Below, one piece after another: positions 1 to 9,435 of a stretch of DNA of 64,000 bases; position 1 is the stretch's first letter; every line of letters starts with the position of its first letter. The notes beneath the pieces were generated by a model. That model did not search any database and was not told the origin of the DNA. It saw nothing but the letters and a program-made list of their open reading frames with translations. The stretch comes from Synergistaceae bacterium (lineage in GTDB: Bacteria; Synergistota; Synergistia; Synergistales; Aminobacteriaceae). The DNA is taken from NCBI GenBank assembly GCA_017470485.1, contig JAFUYQ010000005.1:1-64000 (forward strand), in the 5' to 3' direction. The position numbers and the translations under genes are program-made.

Positions 1-91
1 CATCAAAACGTGGTGCTACTTCTTTTGCCGCTTGCCCACTTTGTAATGCCTTCAATACTTTTTCTCTTAAATCATCACTATATGCTTTCAT
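1..91 (-). mobile_element. N-terminus of an IS630-type transposase (cut by window edge)
   Basis: Reading leftwards from the ATG at 91, the frame is open to the window edge and gives about 30 residues beginning MKAYSDDLREKVLKALQSG, followed by QAAKEVAPRF. This is the typical first helix and helix-turn-helix start of IS630-family transposases or their HTH-only first ORF. The flank is A/T rich. Only the start is visible, so whether the element is whole cannot be told. Confidence 0.6.
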
Positions 92-138
92 AATTTTTTA
101 TTATATCTCATTATTCATATTTTAGAAAAATGCTATAA

Positions 139-163
139 TACCCCCTCAGGCTTCGAGGGGGTA
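139..163 (-). terminator. Hairpin terminator of the amide hydrolase gene
   Basis: A 9-bp stem (TACCCCCTC / GAGGGGGTA) with a 7-nt loop lies 15 bases past the stop of the leftward gene. On the minus strand it is followed by a loose T-rich stretch, so this is a likely but not textbook intrinsic terminator. Confidence 0.6.
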
Positions 164-177
164 CGGAATGAATTTCC

Positions 178-1353
178 TTAGTTCAGCTTGAAGTCGTAAT
201 GCTTCGAGTAATCCTCCTGAATGTTCAGGCGGAGTGTCTTGTTCGCAAAGTCATAAACTGCCGTGTGCCATGTCTGCCAGAAGTTATTGGGGTGAATGTT
301 CCTGTCGTGCAGTTTGTAGGTATCAACTTCGGACTGAATTTGCGCTTTGAAATCCATAGGAGCGTTTGCGATTGTCAGATGATTTTTATCTTCATTGAAC
401 TCTGTGTACCAGAACGGCTCTGTATCAGCCTCATAAGTCTGAGTATACTTCACGCGCTCCATTAAGTGAGCCATTCCCTCAACGGATTTTCCGCCCTCTT
501 CGTAATGCTCCTTCAGTATGGCGTAACGCTCAACTCCGCAGGCATGGGGCGTAAGAATTGGGAAGCCCTCATAGACTTTTCCAACTACTTTCTGCCCTGT
601 CTTCGCTATATGCTTTGCGTAAGGAGTATTCGGCGCGTAGTTGACATAGAAATTTGTCATGATGTTGTCCGTGTCGTTTCTGGCAACAAGTTCACCGTCA
701 ATACATTCGATGATGTAAGTCTCTTTCTCGTCAGCGAGCAGCCAGTGAATCCCCCACGATTCATAACCGCCGTAAATGTCCATGCCCTTCAGCAGCTCAA
801 CGCCGTGAGCGGCGGATTTCGCGTGGTCAAGAACGTAACGGACTACCGCAAGAGAATGAATGCGCGTTTTTCCGTAATTGGTTGAGAGAAGGGCAGCGAA
901 GTCAAGGTCAACGGCTGGGACAACGTTGCTGTTCATGACCACGCCGTTTTCATTGATGCCGTCAAAAGTCATATTCGGCAGTTCGAGTAACTGAGCTTCC
1001 GAAAGTTTGTCAACCCCGTTGGATTTTATCTCGAACATTGCGGCCACTCCGATACTTGCGTAACGTCCCTCTTTTGCGGCGACCTTGATTACGAACTCAG
1101 GCACATCGGCGTAATCCAGATCTAAATTACGGCCGTAGAAGTTTCCGTTGCGCACAGCGGAGCAGGCAAAGCCCTGTTTGACATTTTCGCCCGTCGCGAG
1201 GTCAGGAACGTAGTCGGTGTATTCCATGTAGTAGAGGTAATCGGCCAGCTTTTTGGGAGCTGTGAAAGGGGCGGCCTGTGCCGTAACGGCCAGCATGAGG
1301 ACGAGAAGCAATGCTGCCATAACGCGAGAATGATATTTTGATTTGTGCTGCAT
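178..1353 (-). CDS. Exported linear-amide C-N hydrolase (choloylglycine hydrolase / C45-like Ntn hydrolase)
   Basis: 391 residues with a signal peptide (hydrophobic core 12-24, likely cut after AQA at 25-27). Cys64 sits in a GFACSAVRNG context and is followed by FYGRNLDLDY and INENGVVMNSNVV, the conserved blocks of Ntn hydrolases that cleave linear amides (bile-salt hydrolases, penicillin V acylases, C45 acyltransferases). In that fold a Cys exposed by self-cleavage is both nucleophile and base; Cys64 is inferred to take this role after removal of about 63 residues. An AGGAGG precedes the ATG. The substrate is not readable: N-acyl amino acids, penicillin-like amides or bile salts are all possible. 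It stands alone between a terminator and ruvX. The exported form differs from cytoplasmic bile-salt hydrolases, whose Cys is residue 2. Confidence 0.75.
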   Translation of the reverse strand: MQHKSKYHSRVMAALLLVLMLAVTAQAAPFTAPKKLADYLYYMEYTDYVPDLATGENVKQGFACSAVRNGNFYGRNLDLDYADVPEFVIKVAAKEGRYASIGVAAMFEIKSNGVDKLSEAQLLELPNMTFDGINENGVVMNSNVVPAVDLDFAALLSTNYGKTRIHSLAVVRYVLDHAKSAAHGVELLKGMDIYGGYESWGIHWLLADEKETYIIECIDGELVARNDTDNIMTNFYVNYAPNTPYAKHIAKTGQKVVGKVYEGFPILTPHACGVERYAILKEHYEEGGKSVEGMAHLMERVKYTQTYEADTEPFWYTEFNEDKNHLTIANAPMDFKAQIQSEVDTYKLHDRNIHPNNFWQTWHTAVYDFANKTLRLNIQEDYSKHYDFKLN

Positions 1354-1420
1354 AGAACTATAGTTCCTCCTATATAATATATCGAGGCTTCATTCTATCA
1401 TAATAAAAATCAAACAAACT

Positions 1421-1460
1421 GGTGAGGACACAGCCTGAACTTCGGGCAGCTTTCCTCACC
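1421..1460 (-). terminator. Probable terminator after ruvX
   Basis: An 8-bp perfect outer stem (GGTGAGGA / TCCTCACC) encloses a partly paired inner region. On the minus strand it is followed by a T-rich stretch (AGTTTGTTTGATTTTTATT). It overlaps the last bases of ruvX and would end the long leftward dnaJ-to-ruvX run. Confidence 0.5.
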
Positions 1461-1878
1461 GTCTGTGAGACTCTAACCAGTCCTCCAGAATTATCACTGC
1501 CGCAACCTTATCGACATTCTTTCGGCGTTTCCTGCGCGATGTGTCAGCCTGAATCATGGCTCTCTGAGCAATCACTGTAGTGAATCTCTCATCTTGGGTA
1601 ACAAATTCGCGTTCTGGGTATTCAGCCCTCAGTTCGCCGACAAGCGCGTTAATCCTCTCAGCCGCCTCGCTGGCCTTACCGTCAGTCCTAACGGGAAGAC
1701 CGACCACGATTATTTTCGGGTCATACTTCGCTAAAGCCTCGTCAAAATCCCTGCGCCATTCATCATTCTCAGCTTTCCAGACACCCAAGCCCTGAGCAAT
1801 TACCCCAAGTGAGTCCGAAACTGCCGCTCCGATTCTTACCGTTCCGATGTCAAGCGCAAGGATTCTTCCGTTAGGCAT
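1456..1878 (-). CDS. ruvX: Pre-16S rRNA nuclease / Holliday-junction resolvase-like protein RuvX (YqgF)
   Basis: 140 residues, the usual length of the family. It opens with RILALDIGTVRIGAAVSD, the first RNase-H-fold strand with its catalytic Asp, continues with IIVVGLPVRTDGK, and has the later FVTQDERFTT block and a DKVAAVIILEDWLE end with the last acidic residues. YqgF matures the 5' end of 16S rRNA in Escherichia coli and resembles RuvC. It begins 9 bases past the stop of the exported C1 protease. In many bacteria ruvX directly follows alaS; here the protease gene lies between them. Confidence 0.93.
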   Translation of the reverse strand: MPNGRILALDIGTVRIGAAVSDSLGVIAQGLGVWKAENDEWRRDFDEALAKYDPKIIVVGLPVRTDGKASEAAERINALVGELRAEYPEREFVTQDERFTTVIAQRAMIQADTSRRKRRKNVDKVAAVIILEDWLESHRR

Positions 1879-1887
1879 TGGCTCTGT

Positions 1888-4275
1888 TTAATTCCTTTCC
1901 TTCCTCGCGAAGAACACTAAGGCAAGCGCGAACGCTCCAAGCATTCCTGCGCTGCACCCTCCGCCTACACTGCCGACACCGTAAGTCTTAGTCCCTGTTG
2001 AGCCGTTACCGTCATCAGGGTTTACAGGATTGACCGGATTGACCGGCGTGTTGGGGTTGACAGGAGCGTCAGGGGTTGACGGCTTAATCTCCTCGTCCTC
2101 GTTCCAGAACCTATTGTCAGGCTGTCTCTTGTCATCGCTCGGAATGCCGGAAATCTCAACGCCCACTATCTCGCCCCTTACTGCCGTGTCATTCATGCTG
2201 TAGACAAGATTGTAATTCCCCTCAGGAATATAAAGGCCGTTCAGAAGTTCCTCAAGAACATCGAATGATACTACGCCGCCCTCAGCCGTTGTTACCGTCA
2301 GAGGCCCGTAGACAGGGTAGATGATGTCATCGCTGTCAACGAAGAAACGGTCAGGCACATATCCGGCAGGGTAGAAAGGATTCGGCTCTGTCGAGGTAAT
2401 TTCCTCAATAAGAATATCGTACGATTCATCATCAGCGAGGTCATTCTCCGCGTCAATGTCAATGCTGTCAATAAAGTCATCATAGACGAAGTAAACATCA
2501 GCTTCAGTACCGGCTTTTACGGGGGTGCCGTCATTGCTGACAAGAACAACGGTAATTTCAGTGCCTTCGATTGTGCTGTTTTCGTTTGCTGTCGCTACGT
2601 CCGCTGATGGAACAGTAAGTTCAGGGTATCCCGTCAACTGGATTCCATCGAGCGTGTCAAGCTCATAATAGTTTTTGTCGTTGTCAGCCTTGTCTGACGG
2701 GTTCGTGTCAACCGTGAAAGCCTTAATGCAGGCGTTCATCGGGTAATTGTAATAATCTCCGGCTGAGTTCCTATAGTAATAATGCGCTCCGTCAAACCAT
2801 TTGCCTGTGGCGTTGCCATAGAAGTAGCTTTCGCCGGAGTTCACGACAGCGTTGTCAGTGATACCTCTTCTCGCCGTCTCAATAGCGATCGCGCGGTTAT
2901 CATCTCCGTTAGTAACTTTAAGAATAACAGAGAAATATTCTCCCTTATCGACCGGCACTCCGTTACCGCTAAGCTTCAGCGTGTGGTATCCCGGAAGAGG
3001 ATATGTTCCCGAAGCTGTGGCGGCGGTAGTTCCATCTTCGATGTCCGCGCTGTTGGGCTTGTCTTCGTAAGTCAGAACGCTGACCTCAACTTTAGCGTTA
3101 AAGCCTGTCGTGTAGAAACCTACTTCCGTTACGCTTTCGCCGTTTGAACGAATCTGGAAGACGTTAGCGGCCTTAGTCTCAACTCCTGCTCTAGCGTAGC
3201 CCCAAGTGCTGCTCCAGCCTAAGTCGTCCCAGTCATAAGTCCGCATATTCTCGTTGACCTTCTCGACAGTGTAGGCAGCTCCGCCATGCAGTCCCTGTTC
3301 GTATGACATCCAGAAACAGCCGCCATCACTTCCATCGTAATCACCCCATGAGTTTCGGATTAACCATGCGCCGGGCTTTGAGGGTCTGTCGGTTTCGTTG
3401 AAGTTTTCGACAGGGAAATTATCGTCCCACCCTATGAGCAATACTGCGTGATTGGTTCGGTTGAACGGATCTTTATTCTTATCACGCTTCATATCGCTTA
3501 TACTGGGCTTCGAGAAGTGATAAGCCTTATTGTCTTGGTTGAAGAACTTTTTGCTGTGTGAATGGTAGTAGGAGACGTTCAAGCCTCCGTTCTCAATAAT
3601 AAGACGTTTGATTTCGTCCCTGTGTTTCTCCCTTTCGTCAATACCCAGAAGGACACTATCGTTTTCCCAGTTGAAGAATTTTGCTTCAGTAAGACGAAGA
3701 ACGCCGGTGTATTGATTCATCGGCTTGACATCGTTAGAAAGCCGGTTCGCGTACTCTATCTTATTTTCAAGAGTTCTTACTTCAGGAACGTATTTTGCGT
3801 AGGGTAACTCGTCCTCTGATATAGGCCCCCAAGTTATTCCGTCCGAAGTTCCTTTGGCAAAAACCGCTATCGACTTCTGTCTGGTGCCTCCGTTCATTAG
3901 TATCTGTAATGGAGTAGGATTCTTTACGATCCTGTATATTCCATTATCATCTGCTGCCCTAACTGTGAATCTCTGATACCTTTCGGGAGCCATGAACGTG
4001 AACCACGCAAGGTGCATTTCCGACAAGTCTATTGAGTCGACGGTCGTGTTCAGGAAATTCTTTGACACGTCCCTGCTGATTTGTGTCAGGTAGTTCGTCT
4101 CAACAGCACCGACAGCCGCAAACGCCCAGCATGTTCCGTAACAGGCCTGATTCCTTATCGGGGGAACGACTCCCTGTTTGCGAAGGTCATACGATACCGG
4201 CAGAGCGTCCTCAGCGAAAGAGCTTCCGGCAAATATGACCGCCATGAAGATTGAAAGCATTAACTTTTTCTTCAA
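1888..4275 (-). CDS. Exported papain-type (C1) cysteine protease with Synergist-CTERM signal
   Basis: I place the start at the TTG at 4275, which has AGGAGG (4285-4290) nine bases before it and gives 795 residues beginning MKKKLMLSIF, a signal peptide ending near SFA. An upstream ATG at 4356 would run into alaS and bury the signal peptide. The catalytic block is NQACYGTCWAFAAVGAVE (Gln and Cys about residues 43 and 49), then NHAVLLIGWDD with the His and AWLIRNSWGD with the Asn. After the protease come a probable lectin-like beta domain (family inference from C1A proteins of this phylum), a Pro/Asn-rich spacer with NPV repeats, and a C-terminal GGCSAGMLGAFALALVFFAR plus basic tail. That tail fits Synergist-CTERM: processing near Cys and surface attachment are inferred. 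The gene sits in the alaS-ruvX gap. Confidence 0.88.
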   Translation of the reverse strand: MKKKLMLSIFMAVIFAGSSFAEDALPVSYDLRKQGVVPPIRNQACYGTCWAFAAVGAVETNYLTQISRDVSKNFLNTTVDSIDLSEMHLAWFTFMAPERYQRFTVRAADDNGIYRIVKNPTPLQILMNGGTRQKSIAVFAKGTSDGITWGPISEDELPYAKYVPEVRTLENKIEYANRLSNDVKPMNQYTGVLRLTEAKFFNWENDSVLLGIDEREKHRDEIKRLIIENGGLNVSYYHSHSKKFFNQDNKAYHFSKPSISDMKRDKNKDPFNRTNHAVLLIGWDDNFPVENFNETDRPSKPGAWLIRNSWGDYDGSDGGCFWMSYEQGLHGGAAYTVEKVNENMRTYDWDDLGWSSTWGYARAGVETKAANVFQIRSNGESVTEVGFYTTGFNAKVEVSVLTYEDKPNSADIEDGTTAATASGTYPLPGYHTLKLSGNGVPVDKGEYFSVILKVTNGDDNRAIAIETARRGITDNAVVNSGESYFYGNATGKWFDGAHYYYRNSAGDYYNYPMNACIKAFTVDTNPSDKADNDKNYYELDTLDGIQLTGYPELTVPSADVATANENSTIEGTEITVVLVSNDGTPVKAGTEADVYFVYDDFIDSIDIDAENDLADDESYDILIEEITSTEPNPFYPAGYVPDRFFVDSDDIIYPVYGPLTVTTAEGGVVSFDVLEELLNGLYIPEGNYNLVYSMNDTAVRGEIVGVEISGIPSDDKRQPDNRFWNEDEEIKPSTPDAPVNPNTPVNPVNPVNPDDGNGSTGTKTYGVGSVGGGCSAGMLGAFALALVFFARKERN

Positions 4276-4324
4276 TTTGTATTGCCTCCTTGATGTATTT
4301 GTTTTTTCGTGAACCTTGAGTATT

Positions 4325-6967
4325 TTAGGGCTTGACTTGCGATTCAACAAGCTCACGTATACGGGCTAAAGCCTCATCGAGTTTAGCACCCTCACGTCCG
4401 CCGCCTTGAGCGAGATTTTTCCGTCCGCCGCCTTTTCCGCCGAGTATTGCGCAGGCTTCCTTGACCAGTTCGCCGGCATTGACTCCGATTTTGACGGCTT
4501 TATCGTCAGCCATGACTACGAGCTGGCATGAATTATCCTCGCCGCTCACTGACGCTAAAATCACCGTGTTCGGTTCGGGGCGGGCTTTAGCCTTGTCGCC
4601 GATGTCCCTGAGCATGTTTGCCGGAACATCAGGGAATCTTCCGACTTGAAGCATAACTCCTCCGATTTCCTCGCGCTCAAGAAAACTCTCCGAGTTCTCA
4701 AGAAGTTTTTTGAGTTTTGCTGACTGTACTTCAGCTTTAACGGCCTTGAGTTCGTCAACAAGTGCTTTTGCCTTAACGCTGAGATTTTCTTCATCAGTAG
4801 AAAGCAGAGCGGTCATTGAGGTTCTGAGGGCAAAGAGTTTCTGAAGGAGCATTAAGACATTCATACCTGTTACGGCGAAGATTCGTCTTGTTCCTGAACC
4901 TATGCTTTCCTCGCGGAGAATCTTGAAGCTGCCGATGTCGCCGGTACGTTTAACATGAAGCCCTCCGCAAAGTTCCATAGAGAATCCCTCAACGTCAACA
5001 ACCCTAACCACATCGCCGTACTTCTCGTCAAAGAGTGCCTTAGCTCCCAAGTTCTGAGCCTCCTCCTTCGAGTGTTCGGAGATATTGACCTCGATATTGG
5101 CGAGAATTTCAGCGTTGATTATGCGTTCGGCCTCAGCGATTTCAGCGTCAGTAACAGCGGAATGATGAGTGAAGTCAAACCGTAGGAACTCATCTGTTAC
5201 TAATGAGCCTGCCTGCCTTACGTGTCTTCCGAGAACGCGCCCAAGTGCCTCGTGAAGAAGGTGAGTCGCGGTGTGGTTTCTGCGGATTGCCGAGCGTCTC
5301 TCATCGTCAACGAAGCACATCACCTCATCGCCGACACTGATTGTTCCCTCAGTCTCAGGCTTTACGGTATGGACTGTAATTTTCCCGTGAGGCACAGCGT
5401 TAAGGACTTTGAGAGTGAGGCCGTTGACTTTCATTGTGCCTGTGTCGCCGACCTCGCCGCCTCTTTCGGCGTAAAACGGCGTTGTGTCGAGTACAGCCTC
5501 AAATTCAGAAGTACCTGTTACGGAATCGACTCGGCCTTCTGGGGTTATGAGTGCGAGAATCTTTCCTGAGTCTGCTGATTTCGAGTAGCCCGTGAAATTA
5601 GTCGCTCCTGATTCGTTCTCAATCTCAGTGTAAACGTCTCCGGCTAACGCGCTTTTCTTCTGCTTGCTTGAGGCTCTGGCTCTCTGTCTCTGCTCGTTCA
5701 TGGCCGACTTGAAGCCCTCCTCGTCAAGCGTCATTCCTAATTCTCCGGCCATCTCGCGAGTCAGCTCAGGGGGGAAGCCGTAAGTGTCATAGAGAGTGAA
5801 TATAACATTGCCCGGAATCTCCGTTGCTCCATGAGATTTAAGATGAGCTGTCTCAGAGTCAAAAAGTTCCGTGCCTTGTTTCAGCGTTTTGTTGAACTTC
5901 TCTTCCTCAAGGGTGATTATCTGTTCGATAACTGGTCTTTGAGTGATTAACTCACGGTAAGGATTGCCCATTATGTCAATCAGAACCGGCATGTATTCAT
6001 TAAGGAACAGCCCCTCAAACCCTAACAGCTTCCCGAAACGCGCGGCTCTCCGAAGTAACCTTCTCAGAACGTAGCCCGGCCCGTCATTCGATGGCAGTAC
6101 GCCGTCAGCAAGCATGAAAGCAACACTCCTTACATGGTCGGCGATTACTCTAACGGCCATGTCATCACGGGCGTTGTTGCCGTATTTTATTCCGGCGCGC
6201 TTGCATGTGTGTTCAATCAGAGGCGTGAATAAATCAGTCTCGTAATCAGTATCGACTCCCTGAACAACTGAGGCCAAACGTTCAAGCCCCATTCCAGTGT
6301 CGATGTTCTTGTGAGGGAGGAGGGGTAAACTTCCGTCCTTCTGCTTGTCGAACTGTGTGAAGACCAAATTCCAAATCTCCATGTATCTGTCGCAGTCGCA
6401 CCCGACACCGCATGTCGGTTTTCCGCAGGAATACTTTTCGCCTCTGTCGTAGTAAATCTCGCTGCACGGCCCGCAAGGCCCTGTGTCGCCCATGAACCAG
6501 TAATTCTCGTCCTGACCGAAGCGGTAAATCTTGCTCTCAGGAAGGAACTTCCTCCAAGCGTTGAAGGCTTCCTCATCGTCAAGGTAAATCGTCGCGTAGA
6601 GCCTCTCAGGGTCAAGGCCGACTCTCTCGGTGAGGAACTCCCATGCCCAAGTTATAGCCTCGTTCTTGAAGTAGCTTCCCCACGTGAAGTTCCCTAACAT
6701 CTCGAAAAATGTGTGATGTCTTGCGGTTCTTCCGACGTTCTCAATGTCGTTAGTCCTGACGCACTTCTGAGACGTAACGACACGGGGGTATTCAGGCTCC
6801 TTAATTCCCAAGTAGTAGGGCTTGAGCGGAACCATTCCGGCAATCGTAAAGAGTAATGACGGGTCTTCGGGAACAAGTGAAAAACTTGGGAGGTGTTTAG
6901 CTCCCTTCTCCTCCCAGAATTTTATGAACATGTCCCGAAGCTCAGCGGCTTTTCTGTATTGAATCAT
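4325..6967 (-). CDS. alaS: Alanine-tRNA ligase
   Basis: 880 residues, full family length. The class II aminoacylation domain begins [20 protein letters not shown] and includes [15 protein letters not shown] and the motif region [18 protein letters not shown]. The editing domain shows the zinc-binding pair: NHTATHLLH (HxxxH) and later MELCGGLHV (CxxxH). A glycine-rich C-Ala end follows ([18 protein letters not shown]). It charges tRNA-Ala in the cytoplasm. The start ATG overlaps the slipin stop by four bases (ATGA type), with AGGAG seven bases before it, so the two are likely translationally coupled. Confidence 0.97.
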   Translation of the reverse strand: MIQYRKAAELRDMFIKFWEEKGAKHLPSFSLVPEDPSLLFTIAGMVPLKPYYLGIKEPEYPRVVTSQKCVRTNDIENVGRTARHHTFFEMLGNFTWGSYFKNEAITWAWEFLTERVGLDPERLYATIYLDDEEAFNAWRKFLPESKIYRFGQDENYWFMGDTGPCGPCSEIYYDRGEKYSCGKPTCGVGCDCDRYMEIWNLVFTQFDKQKDGSLPLLPHKNIDTGMGLERLASVVQGVDTDYETDLFTPLIEHTCKRAGIKYGNNARDDMAVRVIADHVRSVAFMLADGVLPSNDGPGYVLRRLLRRAARFGKLLGFEGLFLNEYMPVLIDIMGNPYRELITQRPVIEQIITLEEEKFNKTLKQGTELFDSETAHLKSHGATEIPGNVIFTLYDTYGFPPELTREMAGELGMTLDEEGFKSAMNEQRQRARASSKQKKSALAGDVYTEIENESGATNFTGYSKSADSGKILALITPEGRVDSVTGTSEFEAVLDTTPFYAERGGEVGDTGTMKVNGLTLKVLNAVPHGKITVHTVKPETEGTISVGDEVMCFVDDERRSAIRRNHTATHLLHEALGRVLGRHVRQAGSLVTDEFLRFDFTHHSAVTDAEIAEAERIINAEILANIEVNISEHSKEEAQNLGAKALFDEKYGDVVRVVDVEGFSMELCGGLHVKRTGDIGSFKILREESIGSGTRRIFAVTGMNVLMLLQKLFALRTSMTALLSTDEENLSVKAKALVDELKAVKAEVQSAKLKKLLENSESFLEREEIGGVMLQVGRFPDVPANMLRDIGDKAKARPEPNTVILASVSGEDNSCQLVVMADDKAVKIGVNAGELVKEACAILGGKGGGRKNLAQGGGREGAKLDEALARIRELVESQVKP

Positions 6968-7767
6968 GCTTTAGTCTCCTTGCCTGTAAGTTTCTCGATA
7001 AACGGCTGAATTAAGTCAACAGGTATCGGGAAGAATGTAGTTGTATTTCTCTCGCCTGAGATTTCGCGGATTGTCTGAAGGTAACGGAGCTGTAATGTTA
7101 CGGGTGAAGTCTCCATTTTGTGAGCAGCCTCAGAGAGTTTTTCAGCAGCCTGCAATTCGCCTTCAGCAGCGATGATTTTCGCGCGGCGTTCGCGTTCTGC
7201 CTCAGCCTGTCGAGCCATTGCCCGTTTCATTCCTTCGGGAAGCTCAAGCTCTTTGACTTCTACCGCGCTGACTTTGATTCCCCAAGGGTCAGTACGTTCG
7301 TCAATAATCTTCTGCAATTCCTGATTAATCTTCTCTCTTGACGAAAGAACCTCATCGAGTTCAACCGAGCCGACTACCGAACGTAACGTTGTCTGAGCCA
7401 GCTGGCTTGTTGCCACGATGTAGTTCTCGACCTCAACGACTGATTTCGCCGGCTCAAGGACTCTGAAATAAACAACGGCATTAACTTTAATGGCAACGTT
7501 GTCCTTTGTGATTACCTCCTGAACGGGAACGTCAAGCGTTAGTATTCTGAGGTCAACCGTAACAGAACGGTCGATGAACGGAACTATGAACACAATTCCC
7601 GGCCCTCTGCTTCCGACGAGGCGGCCAAGCCTGAAAAGAACTATGCGCCTGTACTCAGGGATAATTTTTATTGCCGATGAAAGAACGAGCATAAGAATGA
7701 ATCCTGCTACAATGATGCTTCCGAGACTGGATAATATTGAACCTGTACTGCCTATGTCAATTATCAT
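6964..7767 (-). CDS. Slipin/stomatin-type SPFH membrane protein
   Basis: 267 residues. One N-terminal membrane segment (about 15-36) is followed by the SPFH core: [60 protein letters not shown], then a charged helical stretch with [20 protein letters not shown] typical of slipins. The family forms oligomeric membrane microdomain scaffolds. Slipins are often paired with an NfeD-type partner; none is seen here. Instead the gene overlaps acpS upstream and alaS downstream by four bases each, so it is locked into a housekeeping operon. A link to lipid synthesis through acpS is a guess. Confidence 0.88.
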   Translation of the reverse strand: MIIDIGSTGSILSSLGSIIVAGFILMLVLSSAIKIIPEYRRIVLFRLGRLVGSRGPGIVFIVPFIDRSVTVDLRILTLDVPVQEVITKDNVAIKVNAVVYFRVLEPAKSVVEVENYIVATSQLAQTTLRSVVGSVELDEVLSSREKINQELQKIIDERTDPWGIKVSAVEVKELELPEGMKRAMARQAEAERERRAKIIAAEGELQAAEKLSEAAHKMETSPVTLQLRYLQTIREISGERNTTTFFPIPVDLIQPFIEKLTGKETKA

Positions 7768-8141
7768 GATTTTGAATCTCCTTCCTGTTTTTCAATTACT
7801 ACGAACGCGATTGCATAGTCTTTTTCGTGCGAGATTGAGATGAAAATTTCTGCTGACGGAATAACTAAGTCCCCTGAAAGTTTTATGCTTGGTTTTCCGT
7901 CCGTCCTGATTAACGCGAAATTACCCTCTAACATAACTTTCTCCAACGAAATGCCCGAAGCCTTAACGAACGCTTCACGCGCCGCAAAACCCGCAGCGTA
8001 ACTCTCGTAACGCCTCTCCCCCTTGCTCTCGCAGTAGTCGATTTCCTCCTGACTGAACAAGTTATCGCGGAAATAGTCAGACTTCAACGCTTTTTTGAGT
8101 CTTTCGATATAGCAGAGATCTACCCCTATTCCTGAAACCAT
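7764..8141 (-). CDS. acpS: Holo-[acyl-carrier-protein] synthase
   Basis: 125 residues. It begins [19 protein letters not shown], the Mg-binding GxDxxxIxR block, and has [12 protein letters not shown] (the FxxKEAxxKA-type motif) and an [15 protein letters not shown] end. The enzyme transfers 4'-phosphopantetheine from CoA to the serine of ACP, enabling fatty-acid synthesis. It overlaps the end of dnaJ by 16 bases and the start of the slipin gene by four, so it is in the same leftward transcript. Confidence 0.93.
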   Translation of the reverse strand: MVSGIGVDLCYIERLKKALKSDYFRDNLFSQEEIDYCESKGERRYESYAAGFAAREAFVKASGISLEKVMLEGNFALIRTDGKPSIKLSGDLVIPSAEIFISISHEKDYAIAFVVIEKQEGDSKS

Positions 8142-9265
8142 CGTTTGAACTTCCCTAAAATTCCCGAATCTTCCTCAGTAATAACAGGAGCTTCCATTTC
8201 ATCGGCAAGAGCCTTTATGAGTTCCCTCTGTTTATCGTTGAGTTTCTTGGGAATGTCGATATAAACGTGAGCATAAAGGTCGCCGACTGTCTTTGAATTT
8301 ACGCGCGGCATTCCTTTACCTTTGAGTTTCAAGACCTGTCCGTGAGTTGTCCCTGAAGGTACTGTGATGTTCTCTTCAGTTCCGTCAAGCGTCTTGATTT
8401 TAACCTCAGCACCTAAGACCGCCTGCGGATATGTCAGCACTAAGGTAGTGTGCAAATCCGCGCCGTCCCTCTCAAATTCGGGGTGAAGTTCAACGTCAAT
8501 AATCAGGAACAAATCGCCTGCAGGGCCTCCGTTGACTCCTGCCTCGCCTGCACCTGAGATTCTGAGCCTCATGTTTCGTTCGACACCGGCCGGAATTTTG
8601 ACCTCAAGTTTATGCTTCTTCCTGACCTGACCGACTCCATGACACTCATCGCACTTGTCGCGGATAATTTTGCCGGTGCCATGACATTCTGGGCATGTTG
8701 TTATGCTGACGAAGTTTCCGAAGAAACTCTGCTGCTGCTGGCGAACCTGACCCTGACCATGACAGCGCGGACATGTTTCGGGCTTAGTGCCGGGTTTCGC
8801 GCCTGTTCCTGAACAGTGCTGGCACTTCTCCCATTTCATAACGTCAATGTCGCGTGTAACTCCCTTTGACGCTTCAAGGAGCGTAACGCTAACAACCTGT
8901 TCAATATCATCGCCCTGACGCGGTGAATTGGGGTTTGAATTTCTCCTTGAGCCTCCCCCGAAACCTCCGCCGAAAGCCTGAGAGAATAAATCCCCGAACA
9001 GGTCGCCCAAATCCATACCGCCCATTCCGCCGAAAGGATTTCCCGAATTGGGGTCAGCAGTTCCGAACTGGTCATATCTTGCGCGCTTTTCGGGGTCGTT
9101 AAGGACGGAATAAGCAGCGTTAATCTTCTTGAACTTTTCTTCCGCTTCCTTGTCGCCGGGGTGAGAATCGGGGTGGTACTGGTGTACTAATTTCCTGTAA
9201 GCCTTCTTGATGTCCGCCTGTGAAGCGTCTCTCTTGACCTCAAGAATTTCATATAAGTCCTCCAA
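8126..9265 (-). CDS. dnaJ: Chaperone DnaJ (Hsp40)
   Basis: 379 residues: J domain with the HPD motif (LVHQYHPDSHPGDKEAEEKF), a Gly/Phe-rich linker (about 75-105), four CxxCxGxG-type zinc repeats (CQHCSGTG, CPRCHGQG, CPECHGTG, CDECHGVG), and two C-terminal beta domains. It stimulates DnaK. The only possible start is TTG at 9265: an in-frame TAA lies one codon before it and no Shine-Dalgarno sequence precedes it. A good GGAGG lies just inside the gene but would serve an ATG in the wrong frame. The right end of a TnpB element lies within about 40 bases upstream, so the native leader may have been lost. grpE and dnaK are not in this window. Confidence 0.94.
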   Translation of the reverse strand: MEDLYEILEVKRDASQADIKKAYRKLVHQYHPDSHPGDKEAEEKFKKINAAYSVLNDPEKRARYDQFGTADPNSGNPFGGMGGMDLGDLFGDLFSQAFGGGFGGGSRRNSNPNSPRQGDDIEQVVSVTLLEASKGVTRDIDVMKWEKCQHCSGTGAKPGTKPETCPRCHGQGQVRQQQQSFFGNFVSITTCPECHGTGKIIRDKCDECHGVGQVRKKHKLEVKIPAGVERNMRLRISGAGEAGVNGGPAGDLFLIIDVELHPEFERDGADLHTTLVLTYPQAVLGAEVKIKTLDGTEENITVPSGTTHGQVLKLKGKGMPRVNSKTVGDLYAHVYIDIPKKLNDKQRELIKALADEMEAPVITEEDSGILGKFKRWFQE

Positions 9266-9296
9266 ACGTTAATTTGCCGTTACAGAAAACTTATAA

Positions 9297-9316
9297 AAAG
9301 TTATAAAGCTAACTTT
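9297..9316. repeat. Right-end hairpin of the TnpB element
   Basis: Perfect 7-bp inverted repeat (AAAGTTA / TAACTTT) with a 6-nt loop, between dnaJ and tnpB. It contains GCTAACT, which also occurs in the small hairpin on the other side of tnpB (10695-10706), as expected for the subterminal hairpins of IS200/IS605 elements. Confidence 0.5.
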
Positions 9317-9435
9317 ATGTTTCTTTCCTCATTCAACGCGTCCGCTTTCACGGTGGTCTGCTACTTACGTTTGCTATGACGCTCCAGAGGCTTCAATTCC
9401 CCGCTAACGTACGGGTACACATCAATAATTCCCTG
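9317..9435 (-). ncRNA. Candidate omega-RNA scaffold / right end of the TnpB element
   Basis: TnpB proteins use an RNA made from the 3' end of tnpB and the element's right end. Reading leftwards, this stretch carries GCGGGGAATTGAAGCCTCTG, a sequence type common in right ends of IS605-family elements, plus several short complementary segments. The guide would lie past the hairpin at 9297-9316, i.e. in the dnaJ flank. The exact ends cannot be set by eye. Confidence 0.4.

Noticed and set aside
199-885. Two rightward frames of 88 and 139 codons opposite the amide hydrolase
   Set aside because: They are antisense shadows of a gene with clear conserved motifs, without ribosome sites or domain features.
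4276-4356. ATG at 4356 as start of the C1 protease
   Set aside because: It would add 27 hydrophilic residues before the signal peptide and overlap alaS; the TTG at 4275 has an ideal Shine-Dalgarno.
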